This document shows, in pieces, positions 42,134 to 50,157 of a stretch of DNA of 64,000 nucleotides. The position numbers were made by a program, and so were the translations under genes. The notes under the pieces were generated by a model. It was not told where the DNA came from and made no database searches. It worked only from the letters and a program-made list of their open reading frames with translations. Every line of letters starts with the position of its first letter. The stretch's first letter is position 1. This DNA is from an uncultured Coriobacteriaceae bacterium (GTDB taxonomy: Bacteria; Actinomycetota; Coriobacteriia; Coriobacteriales; Atopobiaceae), in NCBI GenBank assembly GCA_902779675.1, contig CACZCK010000016.1, positions 28,162-92,161 on the forward strand. Direction: 5' to 3'.

Positions 42134-43591
42134 CTATCCCAGAATCCTGGTTGCCTCTTCGTCGTTGTAGGCCATGATCGTAGCAACCATGGTGAAGATG
42201 CCCGCAACGCCGACGCCGATGCAGTACTTGACGACGTCCTGCATGCCGCCACCGCCGGCATAGTTGAAGATGCCAAAGAGGCCGCTGCCACCGAACATGT
42301 ACATCTTGGTACCCAGTGCGCCGATGATGGCACCGCCCACGCAACCACCCAGGATATTGATGGCAAAGAGCTTCTTGATGGGGATGAGGATCGAATACAT
42401 GAGGGGCTCGCCCACACCGCAGATCTGCGAGATAGTCGCCGGGATGGCAAGGTCGCGGACGGCGAGGTTCTTGCGGCAGGCCCAGCAGATGGCGAGGCCC
42501 TGGAACATGCCGACCATGGGGCCGATGCCGCCGCAGGCCATCATGTAGTCAAAGCCGTTCTGGGCGATGAACTGCAGCGCCATGCCGATGATGACCCAGT
42601 GCAGGCCGAACATGACCAGCACGCCGAAGCCACCGCCGAGGAGTGCGCCTGCGACCACGCCGCCGCCGACAGGGATGTTGAAGAGTGCGTTGACCACGAT
42701 GGAGATGACACCGCAGATAGCATTGAGCACGGGACCGATGACCAGATACGTGCAGACGACAGACACCACGGAGGTGATGATCGGGGTCAGGGTGCTGCGC
42801 AGGTTGGGCGTGATAGTCTTCTTGCACCACTTCTCAAGGCGAGAGGCGAGCAGCACTGCCAGGATCACTGGAAAGACGCTGGAGGTATACCCCGCGCCAG
42901 GCATGACAATGGGGATGCCCAGGAAGGTGTTGAAGTAGCTCATCTCGAAGGCGGTTCCGGCAAAGAGCGTGCCAGCGACCTCCATCGTCGAGGCGATGTT
43001 CACCATCGAGGGATACACGAGAGCCGCACCGATGGCTGCGCCGACGTACTCGTTGCAGCCGAACTTGCGAGCTGCCGAGAAGCCCAGGAAGATGGGCAGG
43101 AAGTAGAAGAAGCCATCGCCGAGAGCGTAGAGCACCATGTAGAGGCCGCTCGTGGGGTCAAGCAGACCGATGTTCTCGAGTGCAAGGAAGCTCACGATGC
43201 CCTTTACGATGCCCGCTGCGGTCAGCATGGCGAGGGTCGGGACCAGAATACCCGAGATGGTGTTCATGAAGACATCGAGCGCCGACTGGCCATCCTCGGC
43301 CGCAGCCGCAGGGTCGTCCACGGTACCGCCCGCAAGGCCGGTCTTGGCGACGACAAGGTCGTAGGCTTCCTCGACCTGATTGCCGATGACCACCTGGAAC
43401 TGTCCGCCGGCCTTGAGTACCTTGATGACGCCGGGCAGCTTGGCAATGGCGTCAGCGTGGGCGTCCGCCAAATCGATGTCCTTGAGCGTAAAGCGCAGGC
43501 GCGTGACACAGTGCGTGACGTTGTTGATATTATCCGTGCCACCAACCAGGCTGATTATCTGGTCTGTTGTCGCATCGTAGTCGACTGCCAT
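42134..43591 (-). CDS. PTS glucoside/sucrose-type EIIBC
   Basis: A 485-residue permease of the Glc superfamily. EIIB is at 1-85 with phospho-Cys in THCVTRLRF (about residue 28) and EIIC at about 105-485, with PGAGYTSSVFPVILAVLLAS, GLHWVIIGMALQF and QICGVGEPLMYSILIP. There is no EIIA domain, so it must borrow one. TreP's fused EIIA or a free glucose EIIA are candidates; the tandem EIIA_2 proteins are the wrong family. The divergent RpiR regulator suggests an amino sugar, beta-glucoside or sucrose substrate. GH32 at 51 kb is a possible partner but not adjacent. Confidence 0.88.
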   Translation of the reverse strand: MAVDYDATTDQIISLVGGTDNINNVTHCVTRLRFTLKDIDLADAHADAIAKLPGVIKVLKAGGQFQVVIGNQVEEAYDLVVAKTGLAGGTVDDPAAAAEDGQSALDVFMNTISGILVPTLAMLTAAGIVKGIVSFLALENIGLLDPTSGLYMVLYALGDGFFYFLPIFLGFSAARKFGCNEYVGAAIGAALVYPSMVNIASTMEVAGTLFAGTAFEMSYFNTFLGIPIVMPGAGYTSSVFPVILAVLLASRLEKWCKKTITPNLRSTLTPIITSVVSVVCTYLVIGPVLNAICGVISIVVNALFNIPVGGGVVAGALLGGGFGVLVMFGLHWVIIGMALQFIAQNGFDYMMACGGIGPMVGMFQGLAICWACRKNLAVRDLAIPATISQICGVGEPLMYSILIPIKKLFAINILGGCVGGAIIGALGTKMYMFGGSGLFGIFNYAGGGGMQDVVKYCIGVGVAGIFTMVATIMAYNDEEATRILG

Positions 43592-43647
43592 GGTGCTTTC
43601 CCCTTCCTTGTTCCTTCACGTAGCGCGAGCCCGTTCCTCACGCTCTA

Positions 43648-43662
43648 TGAATACTATATTCA
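43648..43662. promoter_or_regulatory. Palindromic operator between PTS and RpiR genes
   Basis: TGAATA-CTA-TATTCA is a perfect palindrome in the AT-rich 173-bp divergent gap, with a related TGAATATT half near 43706. It is the likely site for the RpiR-type regulator; the assignment is by position. Confidence 0.5.
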
Positions 43663-43764
43663 GTCTTACGGTCAAAGTAAATACTTGCATCGATACTTTT
43701 TCAGAAATGAATATTACATCCAAATTGAAAGCCACTTATCCTTAAGAGGACGAGAGGAAGAACG

Positions 43765-44508
43765 ATGGATCCCATTCAGAACATGGAGCTGCACAAGCCG
43801 CAGTTCACCAGAAACGACCTGATCATCTACGAAACCATCATGCGAGCACCCGAGCAGGTGACCTACCTGTCGACCAACCGGTTTGCCGAGACGTGCGGCG
43901 TCTCGCAGCCGGCGCTCAGCAGGTTTGTCAGGGCACTCGGCTACTCGCGCTATCAGGACTTCCGCACGGACATCACCGCCTGGGTCGCACGGCAGCACGT
44001 GTCGACGGACCCCAACCGGCTCTTCTACTTCGAGCGCCTCGAGCGGCTCATGCGAGCGGCCGAGGAGACCCTCACCGACGAGCTCATGCGCGACCTTGCG
44101 CACTACGTGCTTAGCTGCAATTGCATCTTTGCCACCGGCATCGGCAAGAGCCTGCACCCCGCGCAGCTTCTTCAGGGCCTCTCCCGCAAGCTGCACATCT
44201 TCATGCACGTCTGCTCGTCGGACATGCTGCACGAATCGGTCGACCAAATGGAGGAGGAGGACCTCCTAGTGGTGTTCTCGGTCTCGGCCCGCGGCGAGAT
44301 CATGGACCGGACAAAGGACTGCCACGGCAAGATCCTGCTGGTCACGACCAATGTCTCGCACAGCTACCAGGACATGGTCGACCGCACGGTCGTGCTGCCG
44401 TTCCTGCCGCCCGACCCCGAGACCTGCTCGGTCTCTCCCGTGCTCTTCGACGTGTTCGTGGAGCTGCTCGTCTCCTACATGTCCGACGAGCTCACCGGAA
44501 GGGAATAG
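43765..44508 (+). CDS. RpiR-family regulator (HTH plus SIS)
   Basis: A 247-residue sugar-phosphate-responsive regulator. The N-terminal HTH_6 is at about 15-80 (FAETCGVSQPALSRFVRALGYSRYQDF). The SIS isomerase-fold domain is at about 105-240 (FATGIGKSLHPAQLL, DLLVVFSVSARGEIM, ILLVTTN). It is divergent from the EIIBC gene and so probably controls it. GAGGAAG precedes the ATG. The GNAT gene starts three bases after the stop and is cotranscribed. Confidence 0.9.
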   Translation: MDPIQNMELHKPQFTRNDLIIYETIMRAPEQVTYLSTNRFAETCGVSQPALSRFVRALGYSRYQDFRTDITAWVARQHVSTDPNRLFYFERLERLMRAAEETLTDELMRDLAHYVLSCNCIFATGIGKSLHPAQLLQGLSRKLHIFMHVCSSDMLHESVDQMEEEDLLVVFSVSARGEIMDRTKDCHGKILLVTTNVSHSYQDMVDRTVVLPFLPPDPETCSVSPVLFDVFVELLVSYMSDELTGRE

Positions 44509-44511
44509 CCA

Positions 44512-45039
44512 ATGCTCGATGCCATCACGCAGGCAACGGCTGCAGACCAAGCCGCAGCCTGGCAGCTATACGTGGACGTGTGCAATCAGCAGGCACATGA
44601 CGCCTATACGCCCCAGTGGACCTTGGGGGTCTACCCCGCGGAAGAGGACATCCGTGGGCACCTTGAGGCGAAAGATCTGTATGTGGGCTGGAAGGACGGG
44701 CAGGCAACTGGCGCCATGGTGGTCACGATGAGCGAGGACCCGGAGTATGCCAGCGTGCCCTGGCCCACGCCCGCCGCGCCCGACGAGGTGGCCGTCATCC
44801 ATCTGCTGGCAGTTCACCCTCGCGCGCGTGGCCAGCACGTGGGATCAGAGCTTGTGCGCGAGGCAATCCGCCTGGCACGCGAGGCAGGCAAGCGCGTGAT
44901 GCACCTTGACGTGGTGCCGGGCAACCAGGCGGCGAGCCGCATCTACGAGGCAGAGGGCTTCGTGCATGCCTGCGCGCATCAAGTCTTCTACGAGGACACC
45001 GGCCTCATGGACTTTGACATGTACGAGCTGGTGCTGTAA
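44512..45039 (+). CDS. GNAT-family N-acetyltransferase
   Basis: A 175-residue acetyltransferase. The acetyl-CoA loop is HPRARGQHVGSELVREAIRLA (about 103-122), preceded by VAVIHLLAVHP and followed by GNQAASRIYEAEGFVH. It lies directly after the RpiR gene. The substrate is unknown; sugar or amino-acid amines are possible given the neighbours. Confidence 0.88.
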   Translation: MLDAITQATAADQAAAWQLYVDVCNQQAHDAYTPQWTLGVYPAEEDIRGHLEAKDLYVGWKDGQATGAMVVTMSEDPEYASVPWPTPAAPDEVAVIHLLAVHPRARGQHVGSELVREAIRLAREAGKRVMHLDVVPGNQAASRIYEAEGFVHACAHQVFYEDTGLMDFDMYELVL

Positions 45040-45051
45040 GCAGCAGGCCGC

Positions 45052-45117
45052 TTCGACCGCAGAGAACCGTCCCAGATGGTCGGATTTGTCCATCTGGGAC
45101 GATTCTCTGCGGTCGAA
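45052..45117. repeat. Long intergenic inverted repeat with GGGACGG core
   Basis: Arms of 28 bp (45052-45079 and 45090-45117) with a single mismatch and a ten-base loop. It sits between the ends of convergent genes (GNAT stop 45039, deacetylase stop 45141) and can terminate both. The arm contains GAGAACCGTCCC, related to the hairpins at 30.3 and 50.1 kb. Confidence 0.85.
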
Positions 45118-45140
45118 CTGAATTCTGTGCCTGAGTCTCC

Positions 45141-45911
45141 CTACAGGTCGCGATAGGTAATCAGGCTCAGGTCGGGCTGTGCCTCGAGCCACGCACGAAG
45201 CGTTGGGTCGATGAGCGCGTCGACCTCCTTGGTGCGGTTGACCGTGAGGCTGGAGTTACCCAGGATGAAAGCGTCCAGGTAGCCCGGATGGAAGACGAGC
45301 ACGTAGGTCTCGCCATCGGCCATGTTCTCGACCGTGCGCTTGATGAAGGCCTCGGGATCGTACTGCTCGGGCGGGAGCATGTCCTCGAGCGCCATGTGCA
45401 CGTCGGTGTTGCCGCAGCGCACGATTCTGGTGGGGTCGAAGCTTGCGATCTGCTCCTTGAGGCCGTGGCGCTCCGCCACGATGTGGATCGCCTTGGTCAC
45501 GTTTGCGTTCATGATGGCATGGGCCTCAAAGTACTCCGGGTCATGCCCGACGATCTGGCGGAAGCGCGCGAGCTGCGCCTCCACCTCGACGATGCACTCG
45601 TCGAGGTCGATGATCTCGCGTCCCTCCTTGAAGGCTGCGCGGTAGGTGCGGCTGCTGTGCAGCCGGCCGTTCTCGTCGAGGAGGCTCGGGATGAGCGCCG
45701 GGTCGGCGCAGGGGGTGCCCAGGCAGAGGTTGGTGTGCTGGCCGATGGCGATGTCGGTGTCCTTGACCCACTCCCAGCCGCGCGCGGCCTCGGGCATGTT
45801 GGGCATGAGGCCGGCGGAGCGCACCAGGCCCTCGTTGACGGCGCGGGCGATGCCCAGGTTGACGGCGTAGCTGTAGCCGATGTCGTCGGCGCGGATAAGC
45901 AGCTGCTTCAT
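45141..45911 (-). CDS. ChbG/YdjC-family carbohydrate deacetylase
   Basis: A 256-residue metal-dependent deacetylase. It has the ADDIGYSYAVNLGIARA metal motif near residue 8, GQHTNLCLG near 77 and FEAHAIMNAN near 142, with VLVFHPGYLD near 210. The family removes acetyl groups from chitobiose-type sugars or their phosphates. The start is ATG 45911. It stands alone between terminator-like hairpins, so linkage with the PTS at 42 kb is only suggestive. Confidence 0.85.
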   Translation of the reverse strand: MKQLLIRADDIGYSYAVNLGIARAVNEGLVRSAGLMPNMPEAARGWEWVKDTDIAIGQHTNLCLGTPCADPALIPSLLDENGRLHSSRTYRAAFKEGREIIDLDECIVEVEAQLARFRQIVGHDPEYFEAHAIMNANVTKAIHIVAERHGLKEQIASFDPTRIVRCGNTDVHMALEDMLPPEQYDPEAFIKRTVENMADGETYVLVFHPGYLDAFILGNSSLTVNRTKEVDALIDPTLRAWLEAQPDLSLITYRDL

Positions 45912-46046
45912 GGCAGGATCCTCTCGGTTGCGATGAACGGTTCCATTGTATGGCCAGTTGACGCACATGAATGCCAAATGGCGCATAGCCAAGCTGTGGC
46001 ACACCCGCTCCCAAAGAGCTCCCGTGCCGCTTTCGCCTTTCTCGCC

Positions 46047-46808
46047 CTACAGCTGGGAGATGGCACGGAAGTAGGCAGCCTCGTCGATGGAGTGGCCATG
46101 GCGGGCACCCATGCGCTCCATGTGGCCGTCGCGATAGGCTATCAGGCGGTTCTGGGGCAGCGGCTCCCACTCCCCGTCGTCCAGCGGCCGTGTACAGAAG
46201 ACTGCCGTCTCGCCCTGCACCTGCACGTAGAGCGTCGGTTCCACGGTGTTGGTATGCACGTAGGTGTAGGCGCCGTCATCGATCACGAGGTTGAGCTTGT
46301 TGTTGGCGGAGAGCTCCTCGACCGCATGCGAGAGAATGACGAAGCGCTCGCCAAAGGTGAGCGGCGCGCCCTTGCGCTCGGCCACGTCGTCCAGCGCGTC
46401 CACCAGAAAGATCACGACCTGCTCGCTGTCGGTGTCACCGGCAGCATAGGCTTCGTAGCCGTTGGTCAGACGGTCGTCGAGGATCGTGCCGTTGTGGGCG
46501 ATGACCCACTCGCAGCCGGTGATGTCGCGGCGCAGGAAGGGATGGCAGTTGTTGTACGCGAGGATGCCCATGGTGGCGTTGCGGATGTGCGCGACCACGT
46601 TCGTGGAGCTGATGGGTTCCTCGAGCAGGTCGGCCAGGTAGGCCGAGTCGATGGCGCGCACCTCCTCCTTGTGCAGGTGCACCAAGGCGCCGTCGCGCCA
46701 CGAGAGACCCCAGCCATGCGGATGCTGCACACTGTCGCGATAGAAGACGCGCAGGCGATCGTTGGCGCGCACGGGACGCCGCGAGTTGATGGCATAGAGC
46801 TCGCACAT
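46047..46808 (-). CDS. Class II glutamine amidotransferase domain protein
   Basis: A 253-residue Ntn hydrolase. It begins MCELYAINSRRPV, with Cys2 as the expected nucleophile after Met removal. The motifs HPHGWGLSWRDG, VVAHIRNATMG and WVIAHNGTILDD are those of the YafJ/GATase_6-like family. There is no synthase domain, so it may act as a stand-alone glutamine or gamma-glutamyl hydrolase. GGAGG precedes the ATG at 46808. Confidence 0.87.
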   Translation of the reverse strand: MCELYAINSRRPVRANDRLRVFYRDSVQHPHGWGLSWRDGALVHLHKEEVRAIDSAYLADLLEEPISSTNVVAHIRNATMGILAYNNCHPFLRRDITGCEWVIAHNGTILDDRLTNGYEAYAAGDTDSEQVVIFLVDALDDVAERKGAPLTFGERFVILSHAVEELSANNKLNLVIDDGAYTYVHTNTVEPTLYVQVQGETAVFCTRPLDDGEWEPLPQNRLIAYRDGHMERMGARHGHSIDEAAYFRAISQL

Positions 46809-46866
46809 GAGGGTGCCTCCTTCGGAGGGTATGGTAGCGCGAAACGCCGCCCCCGTGCCACCCACG

Positions 46867-46907
46867 CCCACTGACTCAAAGGGGAGTATCCCTTCTGAGT
46901 CAGTGGG
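46867..46907. terminator. Hairpin between VWA lipoprotein and amidotransferase genes
   Basis: Eighteen-base arms (46867-46884, 46890-46907), perfect over the outer 12 bases, with a five-base loop. It lies 14 bp past the VWA gene stop and lacks a clear T-run. Confidence 0.55.
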
Positions 46908-46920
46908 AGAGAGACCGCGT

Positions 46921-48561
46921 CTAGCGCAAGGCGAGGTCTGCCAGCTCGGCGAGCTCGTCTGCCTGTGCCGTCGGGCCGGCCTGTTCGAGCAGCTCCCTGA
47001 TGGCATCGTAGTCCGCCGTGCCTGCATAGTCGGACCCACGCAGCAGCATACCTAGCTCGATGACGGCCGCCTGCATATGCCAGTCACTGCCGGGGTTGCG
47101 GCGCAGGTCGCCCGCGCCGACCACCTGGGTCTGCTCTCGCACATCGGTGCCATCGACGGGCTGGTAGCGCACGGTGGCCGTCAGCCATTCGTCGCCCTGA
47201 CTCGCACTCGCATCATCTTGGCCGTACTTGAGCTCGGTCTGCCCGATCTCTTGCCCGGAACCGACGAGCGCCACCTCGTAGGCCACCGTAAACTGCGCAC
47301 CGGGGCCCACGTCACCCGCATCCTTCTCGTCGTTGCGGAAGTCCTCGTCGGCCATAGCGCGGTTCTCGTACCCAATGAGCCGGTAGCCCTTGACCGTGGC
47401 AGGATTGAACTCCACCTGCACCTTGACGTCGTCGGCGAGGGGCACGAGGTTGGCTGTGAGCCGCTCGCCCAGCACACGCTCGGCCTCCTCCACGCAGTCG
47501 ATGTAGTGGTAGCTGCCGTTGCCGTGATCGGCCAGCGTCTCCATCTTGTTGTCCTTGTAGTTACCACTGCCAAAGCCCAGCACGCTCAGGTACACGCCGG
47601 TCTCGCGCTGCTGGTCGACGTAGTCGTGCAGGTCGGACTCGCTGGTCATGCCCACATTGAGGTCGCCGTCAGAGGCCATCACGATGCGATTGACCCCGCC
47701 CTCGATGTAGTTGCGGCGAGCCACCTCGTAGGCCTTCTGCAGGCCCGCCTCGCCGTTGGTGCTCCCCTCGGCACGCAGGCGCCTGATGGCGCGCATGATC
47801 TTGCCCTCCTGGTCGCCACGCGCCCCCTCGAGCACGACCTCCTCGCCGCCCGCGTAGGTCACGATGGAGACGCGGTCGTTCTTGCCCAGATGCGAGACCA
47901 GCTCGCCAAAGGCATCCTTGAGCAGGCCAAGCTTGTCGGGACTGTCCATCGAGCCGGAGACGTCGACGAGAAACACCAGGTTTGACCCCTTCTCAGCGAC
48001 GGCCGTGGCCTCAGGCGCCGTAGCAAAGCCCAGGGTCACGAGCTTGGTCTGGTCGTTCCAGGGGCAGTCGCCCACGTGCACCGTCACACCAAACAGGTCG
48101 TCTCCCCTAGGCGTCGCATAGTCGTAGGCAAAGTAGTTGAGCATCTCCTCGATGCGCACGGCGCCCGTGTCAATCTCCTCAGCGGTCCAGCCATCGCGCA
48201 GCATGCGACGCAGGTTGGCGTAGCTCGCCGTATCGACGTCGGCAGAGACGGTCGAGAGCGGGCGCGTGGCCGCCGAGACAAAGCCTTGCTCTTTGAGGGC
48301 GGCGTACTCCTCGGTGTTGAAGTCTGGGGCATAGGGTTCGTCGACCATGAGGCCGTTTGCGACCTCTTCGTAGCACGCGTCTCCGTCCGCCACGGCCATC
48401 GACTCTACCTGTTGCTCGCTCTTGATGTCTGCCCGAGGCCCCTCGGGCGCTCCGGCCAGCTCGCGCCCCAAAAGGCCGCAGGCCGCAAGTGCAGACACGA
48501 GCGAGACCGTGATAGCGGCACTCGCGACGGGACGGACCAGACCCTGCAGTTGCTTGCTCAT
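46921..48561 (-). CDS. VWA-domain lipoprotein (YfbK-like)
   Basis: A 546-residue surface protein. A lipobox (ALAACG) near residue 30 indicates a lipoprotein. A von Willebrand-like N-terminal domain (TRPLSTVSADVDTASYANLRRML) is followed by a VWA domain with an intact MIDAS, VDVSGSMDS, at about 215. The DUF3520-type C-terminus is present, as in E. coli YfbK. The ATG at 48561 has GGGGGAG. It lies downstream of an ECF sigma and a membrane anti-sigma-like gene, suggesting an envelope-stress or surface-sensing set. Confidence 0.88.
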   Translation of the reverse strand: MSKQLQGLVRPVASAAITVSLVSALAACGLLGRELAGAPEGPRADIKSEQQVESMAVADGDACYEEVANGLMVDEPYAPDFNTEEYAALKEQGFVSAATRPLSTVSADVDTASYANLRRMLRDGWTAEEIDTGAVRIEEMLNYFAYDYATPRGDDLFGVTVHVGDCPWNDQTKLVTLGFATAPEATAVAEKGSNLVFLVDVSGSMDSPDKLGLLKDAFGELVSHLGKNDRVSIVTYAGGEEVVLEGARGDQEGKIMRAIRRLRAEGSTNGEAGLQKAYEVARRNYIEGGVNRIVMASDGDLNVGMTSESDLHDYVDQQRETGVYLSVLGFGSGNYKDNKMETLADHGNGSYHYIDCVEEAERVLGERLTANLVPLADDVKVQVEFNPATVKGYRLIGYENRAMADEDFRNDEKDAGDVGPGAQFTVAYEVALVGSGQEIGQTELKYGQDDASASQGDEWLTATVRYQPVDGTDVREQTQVVGAGDLRRNPGSDWHMQAAVIELGMLLRGSDYAGTADYDAIRELLEQAGPTAQADELAELADLALR

Positions 48562-48640
48562 TGTGCTCCCCCTTCCAAGAGGCATCTATGACAGACACGA
48601 GCGACGCCGCCCGTTTGTCGGCCTCCACAGGGTGCACAAA

Positions 48641-48680
48641 ACCGCCCCGACACCTCGTGAACCCGAGGCATCGGGGCGGC
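48641..48680 (-). terminator. Terminator after the sigma/anti-sigma pair
   Basis: Eighteen-base arms (48641-48658, 48663-48680) with two or three mismatches, followed on the minus strand by GGTTTTG. It separates the regulator pair from the VWA lipoprotein gene, which may still be reached by read-through. Confidence 0.65.
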
Positions 48681-48703
48681 GTCAGGCCAGACCCATCTGT
48701 ACC

Positions 48704-49507
48704 CTACACGAGAGGCGTACACCGCCAGAAGGTCTCCTCGCCCTCGTAACGCACGGCGTACGCGTCCGTCTCGTCGACCAGGCGGAACACCTCGCAGGGC
48801 ACCCCTGCCTCACCGTCCGGCGCATCGAAGGCGGCGGCCGAGCCCCTTCCCAGCAGCTCGCCCACGCGCTCGGAGTCGACCTCATCGATCGAGACTCCGT
48901 CACGCAGCGCCGTAAGCCGCGTGCCGTCCTCGAGTGTAATGCTGGGGCACACGTCCACCGTACGCTCCACAGCCGCAGACTCCTCGCCACCCGCATCGGG
49001 GTCGGCACTCTCGGTAATCGAAGGCTCGACCCCCATCGCGTTGGTCTCCGCGGCAAGCTCGTCGGCAACGGCCGTGTCCTCCGACACAGGCTCCGAGGAC
49101 TTCTCGGAGCTCTGCGCCATGATGCCGTCAGCCCGAGACTCGTTGCGACTCGCACCAGTCACGCGAACCACCACGGCCACCAGCACGAGCATCGCAGCAA
49201 GTGGGAGCACCACGCGCCACGGAGAGCGGCGCCCGGGAGCGACCGTGACCTTAGCCGCATGACGCCTTCCCGTCTGTCCGCCGGCAGAGACGCGACGCAG
49301 CGAGGTCTTCTCGCGTTGGCGGGTAGCACTGGCGTCGGTGTCCTCCGCGGTCGCAACGGCCTGCGTCTGCCCCTCCCCCGTCTGACGTGCGCGGCCTTTG
49401 ACCGCCAGCAGGTTGGCTAGCATGCGCTCCTGCGCCTCGGCGCTGGGCTCCACGCTCTCGTACGCGTCGTGGATGCGCTGCTCAAGCAGCTCTCTCTCGT
49501 CGGCCAT
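48704..49507 (-). CDS. Membrane protein, probable anti-sigma factor
   Basis: A 267-residue protein. The cytoplasmic N-terminal third (MADERELLEQRIHDAYESV...) is helical and charged. A single membrane helix follows at about 88-107 (WRVVLPLAAMLVLVAVVV), then an acidic extracellular domain with two cysteines. Its ATG overlaps the stop of the ECF sigma gene. That gene order, topology and coupling are the usual anti-sigma arrangement. No zinc (ZAS) motif is seen, so the role is inferred. Confidence 0.7.
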   Translation of the reverse strand: MADERELLEQRIHDAYESVEPSAEAQERMLANLLAVKGRARQTGEGQTQAVATAEDTDASATRQREKTSLRRVSAGGQTGRRHAAKVTVAPGRRSPWRVVLPLAAMLVLVAVVVRVTGASRNESRADGIMAQSSEKSSEPVSEDTAVADELAAETNAMGVEPSITESADPDAGGEESAAVERTVDVCPSITLEDGTRLTALRDGVSIDEVDSERVGELLGRGSAAAFDAPDGEAGVPCEVFRLVDETDAYAVRYEGEETFWRCTPLV

Positions 49508-49983
49508 CACTCGTCGCCTCCCAAGGTCTTGCGGAGCAGCGCCCGCGCGTCGCGCAGGCGGTTGCGCACCGTAGAGGGGTTCTCGCCCAGCATCTCGGCT
49601 ATCTCGCCGGTCTTGTAGCCTTCGTAGTAGTGCAGGTACACCACGTCCTTGTACCGAACGGGCAGCCGCAGCACCGCATCGAGCGTCGCGTCGATGGGGT
49701 CGGCCTGCCGCGGGTCGGCAGGCTCGCGCTCGGGCATGGCCGTCACACGCGTGCGCGAAGCGCTCTTGAGGACGTCCTTGCACACGTTGGACGCGCACAC
49801 GATGAGCCAGGCCTTTTCGTGCTGCTCGCTCTCAAACGTGCGCGGATGGTCGATGAGCCTCATGAACGTGGCCTGCGTGGCGTCCTCAGCGTCTGCGGCC
49901 GAGCCCATGAACGAGTAGCACACGCGATAGACCGTCTTCACGTGTCGCCTGAAGACGGCCTCGATGTCGAGCGCATCGCCCAT
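49507..49983 (-). CDS. ECF-family RNA polymerase sigma factor
   Basis: A 158-residue sigma factor with region 2 (YRVCYSFMGSAADAEDATQATFMRLI) and region 4 (LPVRYKDVVYLHYYEGYKTGEIAEMLGENPSTVRNRLRDARALL). There are no extra C-terminal domains. It heads the pair with the membrane anti-sigma-like protein through an ATGA overlap. The target regulon is unknown, but the VWA lipoprotein downstream is a candidate. Confidence 0.93.
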   Translation of the reverse strand: MGDALDIEAVFRRHVKTVYRVCYSFMGSAADAEDATQATFMRLIDHPRTFESEQHEKAWLIVCASNVCKDVLKSASRTRVTAMPEREPADPRQADPIDATLDAVLRLPVRYKDVVYLHYYEGYKTGEIAEMLGENPSTVRNRLRDARALLRKTLGGDE

Positions 49984-50055
49984 GGTTGCCTCCCCTCTGC
50001 CCTAGATACGAGCCAGACTGGCACATTGTCGGACAAGAAGAGCATACCGCCCCGA

Positions 50056-50120
50056 ACGACCAACGGGGACGGCTCTCCTCGGTCAAAACCTGACCGTAGA
50101 GAGCCGTCCCCGTTGATCGA
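50056..50120. repeat. Nested hairpin with GGGACGG core and direct repeat
   Basis: Outer arms of 22 bp with two mismatches (50056-50077, 50099-50120) enclose a second stem CGGTCA/TGACCG. An imperfect direct repeat of the right side (CTGACCGTAGAGAGCCGT versus CTGACTGTGGAGAGCTGT) follows at about 50124. It lies between the ECF sigma start and the stop of the XRE-membrane gene. The core GGGGACGGCTCTC resembles the 45.1 kb hairpin. Confidence 0.8.
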
Positions 50121-50157
50121 AGCTGACTGTGGAGAGCTGTACCAGAAGGCCGGACGC

